Shown piece after piece: positions 10,565 to 21,114 of a stretch of 64,000 bases of DNA. The DNA is from Dryas octopetala (lineage: Eukaryota; Streptophyta; Magnoliopsida; Rosales; Rosaceae). Within the stretch, counting starts at the first letter, position 1; the number at the start of each line of letters is the position of its first letter. Below the pieces are notes generated by a model. That model ran no database searches. It saw only the letters and a list, made by a program, of their open reading frames with translations, and had not been told where the DNA came from. Made by a program: the position numbers and the translations under genes. Location of the stretch: assembly GCA_963921425.1 (NCBI GenBank), contig OY992834.1:10957271-11021270 (forward strand), read 5' to 3'.

Positions 10565-11062
10565 ATGAGAGGTGATACTGCTACCAAAAAAAGGAGTAGA
10601 TCCAAGGCGTCCCTTGAAGCACCGTCCTCTGATCATGGTCACTTAACAAGATCAAAAACATCTGCTGTCATGAGAGGTGATACTGCTACCAAACAAAGGA
10701 GTAGATCCAAGTTGTCCCTTGAAGCACCGTCCTCTGATCATGGTCACTTAACAAGATCAAAAACATCTGCTGTCATGAGAGGTGATACTGCTACCAAACG
10801 AAGGAGTAGATCCAAGTTGTCCCTTGAAGCACCGTCCTCTGATCTTATTCATGATCACTTAACAAGATTAAAAACATCTGCCGTCATGAGAGGTGATACT
10901 GCTACCAAAAAAAGGAGTACATCCAAGTCATCACTTGAAGCATATGCTGCGATGAGAGGTGATACTGCACCAAAAAAAAGGAGTAGATCCAAGTTGTCCC
11001 TTGAAGCACCGTCCTCTGATCATATTCATCACTTAAAAAAATCTAAAACATCATCAGCATTG
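10565..11062 (+). repeat. Coding minisatellite of the F-box gene (about 105-bp units)
   Basis: Units start at 10565, 10670, 10775, 10886 and 10952. Lengths are 105, 105, 111, 66 and 111 bp, so every change keeps the frame. Units 1 and 2 are almost identical; unit 4 is shortened. All begin ATGAGAGGTGATACTGC. Confidence 0.93.
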
Positions 11063-12382
11063 ATGAATACTATCAACATTGATGATCTCCCTGACTTTCT
11101 ATTGGTTGAAATCCTTTGTCGACTTCCTTGCAACAAATCAGCTTTTCAATGTAAGCTTGTGAACAAGAGTTGGTGCACTCTCATCTCCAATCCTTATTTC
11201 ATTGGCCGCTTTGTGCGTTTCCAAATGGATAAGCAGATGCCGATAATACGCACTCTGATAACCAGCAGAGGGGAGGAAATCCTTCCTGGAATTTTGTCTC
11301 CACTGTTCAAAAGACTCATGAGTTTCCATGGTTTGAAAGAAGAGCCCGTTGTGGTAGCCACGTATAATGACTTAGTTTTGTGTTGTCGAAGCAAGGACTC
11401 AAAACGTGATTACTACATCTGCAATCCGTACACCATGCAATGGGTTGCTCTTCCGCCCCCACCCCCTACTCAATGGGAAGATTCAGTAAAAGTGGGACTC
11501 ATTTGCAATCATCCCTACTGTGGTCCCTACGATGATCGAAAGGGATTGTATAATGTGGTCCAGGTTAATTCTGACTTTAGGTGCATGGTTTTGAGAATTG
11601 TTGCTCACGATCAATTTTATGAGTGTTGTTCCAACCAATTACGTGTGGTACGCGTGCAGTTGTTTTCTTTTGAGACTGGTGAATGGAGAGAGTCATTTGT
11701 ATCATCCTCATACAGGATTGATGGTCCTATGCTTCACCAAAGCTTTGCTTACAATGGAATGTTGTATTGGTCAGCTGATCTGCATGGCCGAATGATTGGG
11801 TTGGATCCGTTCATGATGATTCACAACACTAGTAGTACTATTAGTAGTAATGGTGATGATGTTCTTGATTTTTATAAATGTCGTATTGTTGATGACCTAG
11901 CTGTAACTACAGAAAAAGAAGATTTCTTAATTTTTTGTCTTGGTGTGTGCGGTGGTTGTGTGCGGATGTGTGACTACAAAATCTCACACGGATTGTTCAC
12001 TCTATTTGTTTGGGAGTTGAAAGAAGAATTACAAGATCATGATGATGAAAATATGGTCGTCCATGGAGCTGGCAAATTTTGTGTGAAAGAGATGAGGACA
12101 TATTCACTGGACGAAAATATGCTTCTGGATTATGATGTTGATCATAAATTCATAGTTGAGCTATTAGGTTTTGACCTGAGCAATGAGGATATCTTGTATC
12201 TACATATTCAAGGAGATTTTATCAAGTGCAACATTCGTACAAGGGAGTGGTCAAAGTTAGCTGCCGCAGGAGAGAGTAAAATTCGTGCCGTAGATCACTT
12301 CTTTACGATCTTTCCATTTGTGCTCCCATGGTGGCCGACACCAGTTCCTAGACTACCACAGCATCCTGCCCACGTCCCATGA
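10565..12382 (+). CDS. F-box protein with N-terminal tandem repeat extension
   Basis: Single-exon ORF of 605 residues. Residues 1-166 consist of five tandem units of about 35 residues starting MRGDTATKKRSRSK, basic and serine-rich (a likely nuclear or disordered tail). Each unit begins with methionine. A typical F-box follows at about 170-216 (INIDDLPDFLLVEILCRLP...), which should bind SKP1 in an SCF ubiquitin ligase. The remainder resembles the F-box-associated region of the plant At5g07610/At3g26010-type family (NPYTMQWVALPPPP near 295-310, later GMLYWSADLHG). It would recruit a substrate that cannot be named. The first ATG is used for the coordinates; the methionine just before the F-box (11063) could be the ancestral start, which would give about 439 residues. 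No in-frame stop interrupts it, so the gene is probably active. Confidence 0.85.
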   Translation: MRGDTATKKRSRSKASLEAPSSDHGHLTRSKTSAVMRGDTATKQRSRSKLSLEAPSSDHGHLTRSKTSAVMRGDTATKRRSRSKLSLEAPSSDLIHDHLTRLKTSAVMRGDTATKKRSTSKSSLEAYAAMRGDTAPKKRSRSKLSLEAPSSDHIHHLKKSKTSSALMNTINIDDLPDFLLVEILCRLPCNKSAFQCKLVNKSWCTLISNPYFIGRFVRFQMDKQMPIIRTLITSRGEEILPGILSPLFKRLMSFHGLKEEPVVVATYNDLVLCCRSKDSKRDYYICNPYTMQWVALPPPPPTQWEDSVKVGLICNHPYCGPYDDRKGLYNVVQVNSDFRCMVLRIVAHDQFYECCSNQLRVVRVQLFSFETGEWRESFVSSSYRIDGPMLHQSFAYNGMLYWSADLHGRMIGLDPFMMIHNTSSTISSNGDDVLDFYKCRIVDDLAVTTEKEDFLIFCLGVCGGCVRMCDYKISHGLFTLFVWELKEELQDHDDENMVVHGAGKFCVKEMRTYSLDENMLLDYDVDHKFIVELLGFDLSNEDILYLHIQGDFIKCNIRTREWSKLAAAGESKIRAVDHFFTIFPFVLPWWPTPVPRLPQHPAHVP

Positions 12383-13060
12383 TCTGCCCATTTTGTGGAG
12401 GTCCTGGAGGAACTAGCAGCTAGTTCAGCAGTGCAATTCAATTTGCTGCTGACTTAATTGTTTGTTTTTATTATTTATTTTTGTCAATTGTGTGTATCAT
12501 AGACAGGGAGCACTGTGAATTGCTTCTTATTTATTTGCTGCGGACTTAATTGTTTGTTTCTCTTATTATTTTGGTCAATTGTTTCTTAATATATACCATG
12601 AGAGGCTTGAGCAAGTCCCAACTTTTATGAAGTTGGATTGGACTTGCAGCAGTGTTGGGATTTAGTTTTGCCGTTGCAGTTGGTGTTCTGTTTTGGCTTT
12701 GCTAATTATTCGTTTCAGATTGCTGGTGCAGTTGGTGTTTCCTTGCTCTGGTTAATTGATCTCCTTTCCTTTCGGGTTTGCCTAGCTGCAGTTACAGTTG
12801 GCTTTCTATTCATACGGAGTCTTTTTTTTTTTTTTTTTGGTTTTATTGGATCATTGCCAAGGTCTTGGCCCTCTGCTAGATGTATGACATCTTTTTTCAT
12901 TTTTTTTTTCCTGCCCTCTTCATGGCCTTGTTTAGAAAATGAAGTTGAAATTTCTAATGTAGTTAGCTTCAGGTGAGAGCAGTATTTTATTGTTCTAAAA
13001 ACAATTCAAAGAAAAAATGTTTCCCCAAATGTTTGTTTGGGAAAGCTAAGTAGGAAGCGA
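12383..13060 (+). other. 3' flank of the F-box gene
   Basis: Probable 3' untranslated and downstream DNA. A short duplicated phrase (GACTTAATTGTTTGTTT ... GTCAATTG) occurs near 12451-12492 and 12543-12580. Bases 12900-12992 recur in inverted orientation near 21115-21215 (see the inverted-copy entry). No gene. Confidence 0.5.
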
Positions 13061-13062
13061 AT

Positions 13063-13318
13063 CCCCTAGCAATGAAGATGCACAGTCTGCACAATGTAGT
13101 TTGGAATAGTAGGGAGACAACATTTCTCCCCCTCAAGGCACAATGGCCCCAATTCTTCCTCGACTGTAATATTCTTTTCAAGATCAAAGATAATCTTTTC
13201 AAGCACAATGGCATTCTTGATCAAGTACATGGCAAGCTCGGTATCGATAACAGACCCAACGAACCCAGAAAGTCTCACCACCTTAAGGCACTGATTGTCT
13301 TGGACGTTGCCCTAGATT
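13063..13318 (-). pseudogene. F-box/LRR protein remnant (FBD-like region)
   Basis: On the minus strand an open stretch reads DNQCLKVVRLSGFVGSVIDT followed by ELAMYLIKNAIVLEKIIFDL. This resembles the C-terminal FBD-type region of plant F-box/LRR proteins (CLK..KL.GFVG...ELA.YLI.NA..LEKI). Only this short piece remains, with a stop just upstream and no F-box or leucine-rich repeats in the adjacent sequence. I read it as a decayed fragment lying antisense behind the F-box gene. Confidence 0.65.
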
Positions 13319-13629
13319 GGATTGCCATGTTAAGTGTTAACTGCACAAGGACAAACCAAAAGCATATCAATCTTCTTTCATTGACAAGTTACTTAAACAT
13401 GTAGAGGTTTGTCTGGAAGCACACAATATGATAAATCTGTGTTTGTCCTTGAGCAAGGGAAGAGGGTAAAAAGAAAAAATTTGAATTGAACTGGACATAG
13501 TACAACCAATGTGGTATCACCAGAACGCACTACAACAAATTTGTGTATTTACTGACCCAAATTAATCAGAAATCAACAGAAAGCAAACATTCAGGCTAAC
13601 TTGTCACATAGGTGAAAAGGGCGCATAAG

Positions 13630-13940
13630 ACTCACCTATAAAAGATAATTCGAGTCGGTGAGGCGAAAGAAGTGAGCCACGTTCGGACTAGGTAGAGAGG
13701 AAGGAGCGGGAGCAGCGGTCGACATGGTGGAGAGAACCTAGGGTGCCGCAGGAGGAAGGGGGGGCGAAAAAAAAAAAAAAAAAAAACTAGGGCTCTGATA
13801 CCATGTGAGTTTTGTGGAATTTGATGATCTTCTCATTAAACATAATAGTATTTATACACATACAAGTAAAGCCCAAAGGCCTAAGGCTCACGTAACCTAT
13901 TTACAATAGGAGTTACAAATATAACTAATGTTATCTAACA
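13630..13940 (-). mobile_element. 5' end of a Ty1/copia-type retrotransposon: short LTR, primer site, start of gag
   Basis: On the minus strand a 137-bp LTR (13940 to 13804) starts TGTTAGATAAC and ends ACTCACA. It is followed directly by TGGTATCAGAGCC (13803-13791), the usual initiator-Met-tRNA primer-binding site of plant copia elements. After a poly-T run a reading frame opens with MSTAAPAPSSLPSPNVAHFF and then SNYLL, similar to copia gag starts, and stops after about 35 residues. No second LTR or pol is seen nearby, so this is a truncated element. It is given as a mobile-element remnant. Confidence 0.75.
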
Positions 13941-15440
13941 GTTCTTACATTTCTAATTATACTTAAGAGAATACTACAGGGAAATGCTTACGAATGCACA
14001 CTGGCATGCATAAAAAGTAGAAATTTTTAAACATGGAAATGCCTAAAATTAAGCTATAGTGCCAAACCTGTTTTTTTAACTGAAGTCCACATTGTCAACA
14101 TTTGCAATGACGAACAAATATTAACTTACATGATTACAGGGTACAAAGTGTAGCCATATGGTTGATTAGTTACCATTTTTTTACACTAGCTAGGAGCTGA
14201 CAATCACAATAGAAGTGCAAATGGCCAAACAAAAAATCACAATAGAAGTGCAGAATTGGCGTTGGGACAGGAAGAGAGGGAGTTGGAAGAGCCTAGGGAC
14301 TAGGGAGGATTTCTATGGCCAGCTAGATCATTTAGACAACACAAGTCCTTAATAATTGGAAAATTGAACTATATGACCCACTTTCATAACCCCACTTTGA
14401 AATTGTTACTTTCATAACCCTTTCACTCTCTCACTCTTCCTCTCCTCTGCTGCAAAGAAGCCAAACCTGCAAAAACACACACAATGCCATATACCCAAAC
14501 CCAAACCCACACCACCACCACCACCACCCAGCTATGACCAAACCCACCACTCACCTCCCCATCCCCAATGTCTTCTTCTTCCTCCTCCATTAGCTTCCAT
14601 GACCTCTCCTCCGATGCCGACACCTGTCCCACCCCCCCACCATCATCACCCGACTGATCGACTCCGAATCCGACCACATGCCCCGCAGTCTACAAAAGAT
14701 GTATCGAAAATGATTGGAAATGCTTTAATGATTACCTTAATTGGAGGAGTTATAAATTGATCATAACTAATTCGATCGTAACCAATATCATAAATAATTT
14801 GACCAATCACAATGTACCACCTTACCACAATTAACAGTTGTCAATTGCCTAAATATTAATTATCGTCAAGCCTTTACACCTTCATATGCATTGTATGTTG
14901 ACACACTGTTGAGAGATAGTATGTGCACACCTTAAATTGATTCAACTCAACTTTTATTATTATTATTATTATTATTAATAATTGACGTCTATGAAATTTG
15001 AATTCATAATTTTCTTCTACAAAGTTAGAGTTGAATGTGTTAATGATCATTTAGTTTAGTAGAGACACGTGGTGTATCGTTTTTCGAATTAAGTATTGAA
15101 TTCAAATCTCATAGACGCTGATGGTTAATAACAATAATATAATTGATTTAGATTTTATAAGATTTTACTGTTTTTTTTCGTATATATGTTGCCAATGACC
15201 ACTTGCTCCACTGACATCTGTTTTTTCTTCGTGGGAGGATGTATGGAATTGATAAAAAGCAAAAAAAATTAGATTGGCAAGTAAAGTTTGTGGGTTCAAC
15301 CCGATAACCCAAACCGAATTCAAAAATCTTTTACGGGTTGGGCTTAGCTTTGACCTCCAACCCGCTGGACTTGAGTCCCTAAAGCACAAGCAAAGCCCAA
15401 ATCGCTATAAAGTAGATCCAGCCCATAATTTATTTGATGT
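13941..15440. other. Intergenic DNA with a possible captured coding scrap
   Basis: Mostly AT-rich. About 14370-14700 begins with TTTCATAACCC phrases, then a CT- and CCA-rich stretch that can be read as MSSSSSSSISFHDLSSDADT followed by CPTPPP. This resembles a gene's N-terminus but I do not recognise it. Similar ATAACCC-flanked pyrimidine-rich blocks occur at 22180-22490 and 44215-44540. A TTA microsatellite lies near 14954-14980. Confidence 0.4.
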
Positions 15441-15568
15441 GCGGGCTTTATAGTAGTATCTGTTGTGATCTTGTGAACACTGAAGTGCTGAGTCGCTCTC
15501 TCTTTCTTGCCCAACACTCCTCGTTAAAATCTCTCTCTCTTCTCAAGATTTTGGGATTTTCTTGTAAA

Positions 15569-18500
15569 ATGTCGGAAGCGGAGGCGAAGAAAGCGTGGGT
15601 TGATCGGCTTTTCCACAAGAGCCGAAAGGTGAGGATAGAGGCCAACATCGAGTTGGCCGCCCTTTGCAACTCCATCACCGATCCCAAAGACCATCGTCTT
15701 CGTCGATTTGGTACGAGTGCACATTCAGTTTCCAATTCTGCATGAATGATTTAGCTTCGCATTTTGGTTGCTTGCAATTTTTTTGTTTGGTTGTTTTGGT
15801 AGGTCCATTGTTTAGTATTTTTCTGATGGATGGCAAGGTCACGGTGCGAGACAGTGCGCTTGATGCACTCATTGCTTATTTAGGAGCCGCCGATGCCACC
15901 GATGCCGGGAGATTTGCCAGTGAAATCTGCAATACCATTGTGGCGAAATGCCTCACTGGTATCCCAAAGAAGAAGGCTCAGCGAGCCCTTAAGCTTTGGG
16001 TTGAACTCGGTGAAGTGGATGCATTTTTGGTATGTTATGCCTTTTGGTTTGTTTGAATAGTAACATGCTGCATTGCTAGTTTAAGTCTCATGTTTCATAT
16101 ACTATGAGAGATTGCATCATTGCAAGTGAGTGCTGATATAATGTAGTATTAGTAGTCGTAGTAACATTATTATTTGGAGAAAGGAAGAGAGAGAGAGAGT
16201 GAAAGAGTCGTATTGGGTTGGAGCCGGTGTTCGGAAAATCAAGTCAGGCATCTATATACTGGAATCAGTCGGTTGTTTCTTTAGTGTCTAGAGCAAATGA
16301 AAACATGTGGGGTAAGGGTGAAGGAACTCGAAGATAGACATGTATGGAGGTTGTGTAGCTAAACAGTGAAGGATAATCATATTTTGCTTTGCTGTGATTT
16401 GATCAAGAATTTTCTTGGACCCTTACATAAGTTGTGGTTTATTGTAGGATTCCATGGAGATGGCCATAAAAGCCCAAGTTTCCAAAGCTGTTATCCCTGC
16501 AATTGATGTTATGTCTCAGGCCTTAAGGTTTTCCCATACAGATTTCTTTTGTGTAGCTATTTGACAATTTTTTTTCCATGCTTTATTTAACTGGTATATG
16601 TTATTACCTGCTGTAATAGTGAATTTGGCGCAACCATTGTTACTTCAAAAAGGATTCTGGAGATGCTTCCTGAACTATTTGACCATCAGGATAAAGATGT
16701 TCTAGCATCTTCCAAAAGACTTGTTCTTGAGCTTTGCCGTTGGATAGGAAAAGACCATGTAAAATCAATCTTGTTTGTAAAGATTACAGATACAATGGTA
16801 TGATAAGTATTTTTGTATGTTGCGTGTAAATCTTTTACACTATTATGGGAAAAATAATAATTTTGTTTTCCTCTTTTTCCTTGAAGAAAGAAGAGTTGGA
16901 GGCTGAGCTTGCCAATGTTACAGGGACGGCCAGGCCATCTCGCAAAATCAGGTGAATCCCCGTTGTTAAATGTGTTAAAAACTGAAGTCAGCACACATCT
17001 CTGTGGCTATATCTTAAATTTGTTTTGTTTCTATTTATTAGATCCGAACAAGACAAGGAACTAGAAAGGGAAACTGTTTCTGAAGTTGTTGGGCATGGTC
17101 CTTCTAAGGAATCTACAGCTGATGGTATGTGATTGACTGTTGAGATTTTACGCTTTTTCTTTTTGGAAAATGATATTTCAGTAGATCTTTGCTGTGGTGG
17201 GAGAAAGGAAATTTACATGTTAGGCCTTTAGACATTGCGGTGCCATTATTTATTTTTATTTTTACACATTTTCTCATACTTATTCTGAGTGTATCTTGAT
17301 TTTCAGCTCCTCAGGAGATAGATGATTATGAGCTCGTTGATCCTGTTGATATATTGACTCCTCTCAAGAAGTCTGGATTCTGGGAACTAGTGATCAGTGT
17401 TATCTCCCTATCCGGTTGTATATAGCCGTTTGAGTTATATATGTTGTCTTGCATGCTGCTTATTGCTGTTAATGTTGCCACTGTGTTCTAGAAATCTGAA
17501 TCGTGGCCAGACAGAAGGTTGGCTGTTTCCAAGCTTACTGAGTTGGCTTCAACTAAAAGAATAGCCCCTGGTGACTTTGAAGAAATCTGTCAGATTTTAA
17601 AGATGGTATTTATTTATGTTTTGTTTTGTTTAATCAACTATTTCATCTTCCAACCTCAACTTTGTCCTTTGTCAATGCAATGTAATATCTTTTTCCCGCA
17701 GCAAGTTAGAAATGGGAGCATAACTGCTGCCCTTGAAGCGGTCCAAGCTATTGGAAATCTTGCCAAGGGTTTAAGAGCTCATTTTTCTGGGAGGTCACGT
17801 TTTCTATTGCCAGGTTTACTAGTAAGTTTGTTTACTTTTTCTGTAGGAAAGGAAGGAGCATATACTAATATAATTTGTTTCTGAGAATTGTATGACAAAT
17901 TTTAAAATCTCAATTTTTCAACTGTAATATAATTTATTTTCACTGTGTGCTTAGTTTAGTATGTTTTAAAAGTATATTATCTACCCTGCCTACTAGAAGT
18001 TCTACAGTTCATTGTTTGACTATTTTTTGTTATATTTTTATAGGAAAGATTTAAAGAGCCAAATGAGAATGAGAAGCGTATTCTAGAACATCGGAAAAAG
18101 CCAACTATGAATTGAGGTGCTTACTCAAACTCTTCAAGTAATGCATACAGTTGGTTGCTTAAATCTTGTCGTCATTGTCGGAAGGCAGGTTTTATATTTT
18201 ACCCAGTAACTTATGCATCATTTCACTGAGTAGTTTTTTATTTTTTATTTTGTATTGCCTGTTTCATTTAGCTTCTTGATATTGATTATTGTCTGAATTT
18301 TTTGTTCATGTGTGGACATAAACTCTTTCTGTTATGATTTGTACCTTACTATCAGTAGGCAGTGGTTGTGGTTAAAGCTTTGTGAATGCTTTTTATTGCA
18401 GATGTTAGGAGAGCAGTAAAACATGAAGTACCTCTTGTGCGTTCATCAACTTTGGACTGGGTGACTTTTTGTATTGAAACAAGTAACCACGCTGTTTTTC

Positions 18501-19011
18501 TAAAGTTACACAAGGATTATGTTCCTATCTTTATGGAGGTCAGTGCATCCTTGCCTAAATATCTGATATGTTTTTGTTTTTCACTTGCTTTTTATGCTGA
18601 GTTTTTTTTTTTTTTTTTTTTAATTTCTATTTGTAATTTTTTTGTCATGTGATTTTTATGTGCTCAATGCTGCCATATATGACACAACAGAAACAAGATT
18701 ATGAAGTTGTCGATTTTGAGCATGAGGGTTGAAATTCTGTTCTGAATGTGATTTGGATTGTTCTTTTGAGGGGTTTGAATGATTTTGGAATTTAGATTGG
18801 TCAGTTTTTGAAGAGATTGTTCATCCAATCTAATAATTGTTGTTTTCTTATTTTACCATGTTGTGATTGGTCAATTTAATAATTGTTGTTACATGTTGTT
18901 TTCTAGTGCCTCAATGATCAAATTCATGCTGTAAGTGATGCAGCTTTTTCTGCTTTGGCAGCAATATCTAAGGTAGTTTAATTGTGGCTTATGTTTTGAT
19001 TTTCTTTGCCA

Positions 19012-19049
<38 letters not shown>

Positions 19050-19128
19050 AACATAATAATTTTTCATTTTCTTGTGTTCTTTCCTTCAGGCAGTTGGTAA
19101 TAATGGTATGAGGCCTTTGGAAGCATAA
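15569..19128 (+). pseudogene. MOR1: Truncated copy of MOR1 (XMAP215-family, TOG-domain microtubule protein)
   Basis: Thirteen exon-like blocks match the N-terminus of plant MOR1/GEM1, which binds tubulin through TOG domains and promotes microtubule growth. Approximate exons: 15569-15710, 15803-16029, 16448-16527, 16620-16797, 16887-16951, 17042-17124, 17307-17389, 17492-17605, 17702-17821, 18044-18115, 18402-18538, 18907-18972 and 19090-19128. They encode TOG1 (MSEAEAKKAWVDRLFHKSRK...), the linker (VDPVDILTPLKKSGFWE) and much of TOG2. Most introns keep GT-AG sites and correct phase. Decay is visible: a frameshift and stop near 18112-18117 (KKPTMN then TGA; the expected E-V-L-T-Q-T-L continues in another frame), an uncertain donor after 17389, and loss of everything after RPLEA where foreign DNA starts at about 19129. 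MOR1 is normally about 2000 residues, so about three quarters are missing. A truncated TOG1-TOG2 protein of about 430 residues could still be made up to the stop. Confidence 0.9.
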
Positions 19129-21114
19129 CTAGCGGAGCCACATAGGGGGGACACAGGCCCCCCCCCACCTCTAATTAATTGATTTTTCTTTTTGATTTTT
19201 CTATTATTTTTGTTAATATAGTATGACATATATTTTCTAAATAATTATTTTTGGCATAAAATATGAAATAGTTTATTGTGTAGCATGTGTTAATCCAAGT
19301 GAATAATTATATATTTTTTTTCAATGGTAAAAGCTGATCTGTTTTGCTCATTTTATAAAAAAATGTTTACTCTTGTTGGAGATACTTGATGATTAATTAC
19401 CTTAAGAACAAGTTAATTCTCTTAATTTTTTGTTTGTGAAAGTAATTCTAATTATGTAAAAATGATTTTTATTGTTGTGAATATCTGAAGAAAAACAATT
19501 GTGCATTCAAAATAATGAAGTAAGTTGTAAAAACATATAGTCATAGCTGTGCGGTTGGGCTTATTAGAAAACAAAAATGGGTAATTGTGTGTCATAGTGA
19601 AAGTCAGTGAAAGCCCATTATTAGAAAAGTGTGACATGACTATTTTACCTCTCAATTAGCAAAAGTTTTGGCTCCCAAACTTTTGCTATATGATCATTCT
19701 ACCCCCAATATACTCTCATGCAACCCGTCCACCTCAAGGCCAGCTGGCGATTTCTCCAGTGACCCCCTCTCGTAACACCAACGACATGCCTGGCTCTAAG
19801 AGCAGGTTTTGGGAGAGGCGCCCCCTCTTAGTCCAAATTTTGGCTAGTGAGGGTAAGGTTAAGGGAGGCAATGGCAAAGACATGGTGGGGCCCTAGGGGC
19901 AGTGGCTTCAGCCGACCCCTATAGCCTTATTTGATTGTTAATGATATTGAAGATTTTTTGTTTTTAGAATATGTTGACTAGTTCAGCTACTATGAGGGAC
20001 AAGTGAGGGACAACATATCCACAAGTGAGGGTTCAAATCCAACCCTTGGATGTGTTGTCCCTCACTTGTCCTTTATATTTTGTTCCTCATACTAGCCATT
20101 ATGATATATTAACAATGAAGTTGATAAATATAGTACAAATTTGGAAAGATTTGTTTAATCTCAGATTGATCATTTTGAGGTCTCTTCTATCCATTCAAAA
20201 AATGTATATGAATTTAATAAACGTGACATATTGGTGCAGGGGGAGTAATTCATTGGTCCTTTCAACTGGGCTACACCCCAATGTGAAATTTTATAATTGC
20301 AATAGATTCATATGAGTTAGGCTAAAGGGGGGTCAATTGGCTCAATAAATTTTTCTACTTATCTTTAAGCATATAATCAATATTAATATTATATATGTTT
20401 TTATAGGTTGCTCTTACGAAATTTGGTGAAATTTTTTTAAAATCTAAAAATATTATTTTTTTAAATAAAACTATTAAAAGTGTGTTACAAAATAGATGTA
20501 TATAATTAATAAAGATGAACAAATAAATTTGGATGTGAACTATGTCATATCAATTATATGTGCTAATTAATAAGTCCACAAAATTGTGCAATATTTTTGA
20601 ACACTTTAAATGTGATTTTGTAAAGAACAAAGAGTGATCGGTAATAACTTTTACATGATAAGTTGGTCATAATAAACTTATTTTTCTAACTTATGATAAT
20701 CAAATATAAATTTGTGTCTCAATGAGCTACCATAAAAATTACCAATGTAAGTGCTTTCAAAAAACACTATCAATGTAAAGAAAATTTTATCAAGTTGATA
20801 TGAATAAGCTATCTACTTAAGATATTGGAAGAAATTAAAAGAAACTATGAGAAGCATCACTGAAGAAATTTAATGCTGTCAGAAAGAGGAAGCTTCATGA
20901 AACGATTTTGGGTCATTTGGTTTGAACACCAACCAAGTATTTCCCTTTCTTAATGTAACTAAATTCGTATGGATTTTGGACGATGTTCCTGCCATAATAA
21001 CTTCAAACAATCAAACACACTCAACACACTCCTCACTAATTCATTTAACCATTTCATGAACTATATCCGTCGATCATTCATCAAAAGATAAAGTCCAAGC
21101 CAACAAAGATATAA
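19129..21114. other. Repeat-rich intergenic DNA after the MOR1 copy
   Basis: The MOR1 homology stops abruptly at AGCGGAGCCACATAGGGGGG, a phrase that looks transposon-like. About 19686-19910 is GC-richer with a 68-residue open frame of unknown origin. Near 19997-20071 lies a hairpin. The rest is AT-rich with no gene. Confidence 0.45.
19997..20071. repeat. Short inverted repeat (hairpin)
   Basis: Arms of 19 bases (GGACAAGTGAGGGACAACA at 19997-20015 and its exact complement at 20053-20071) are separated by 37 bases. The similarity extends outward imperfectly (CTACTATGAGG versus CTAGTATGAGG). Probably a small MITE remnant. Confidence 0.75.

Noticed and set aside
12638-12976. 112-codon frame in the F-box 3' flank
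   Set aside because: Hydrophobic low-complexity translation of T-rich untranslated DNA, without a recognisable domain.
13528-13560. CACTACAACAAATTTG phrase resembling another CACTA transposon end
   Set aside because: No matching opposite end or 3-bp duplication found nearby; a lone end of 16 bases is not enough.
20025-20060. GGGTTCAAATCC resembling the T-arm of a tRNA
   Set aside because: No acceptor, D- or anticodon arms can be formed around it; it lies in the loop and arm of a short DNA hairpin.
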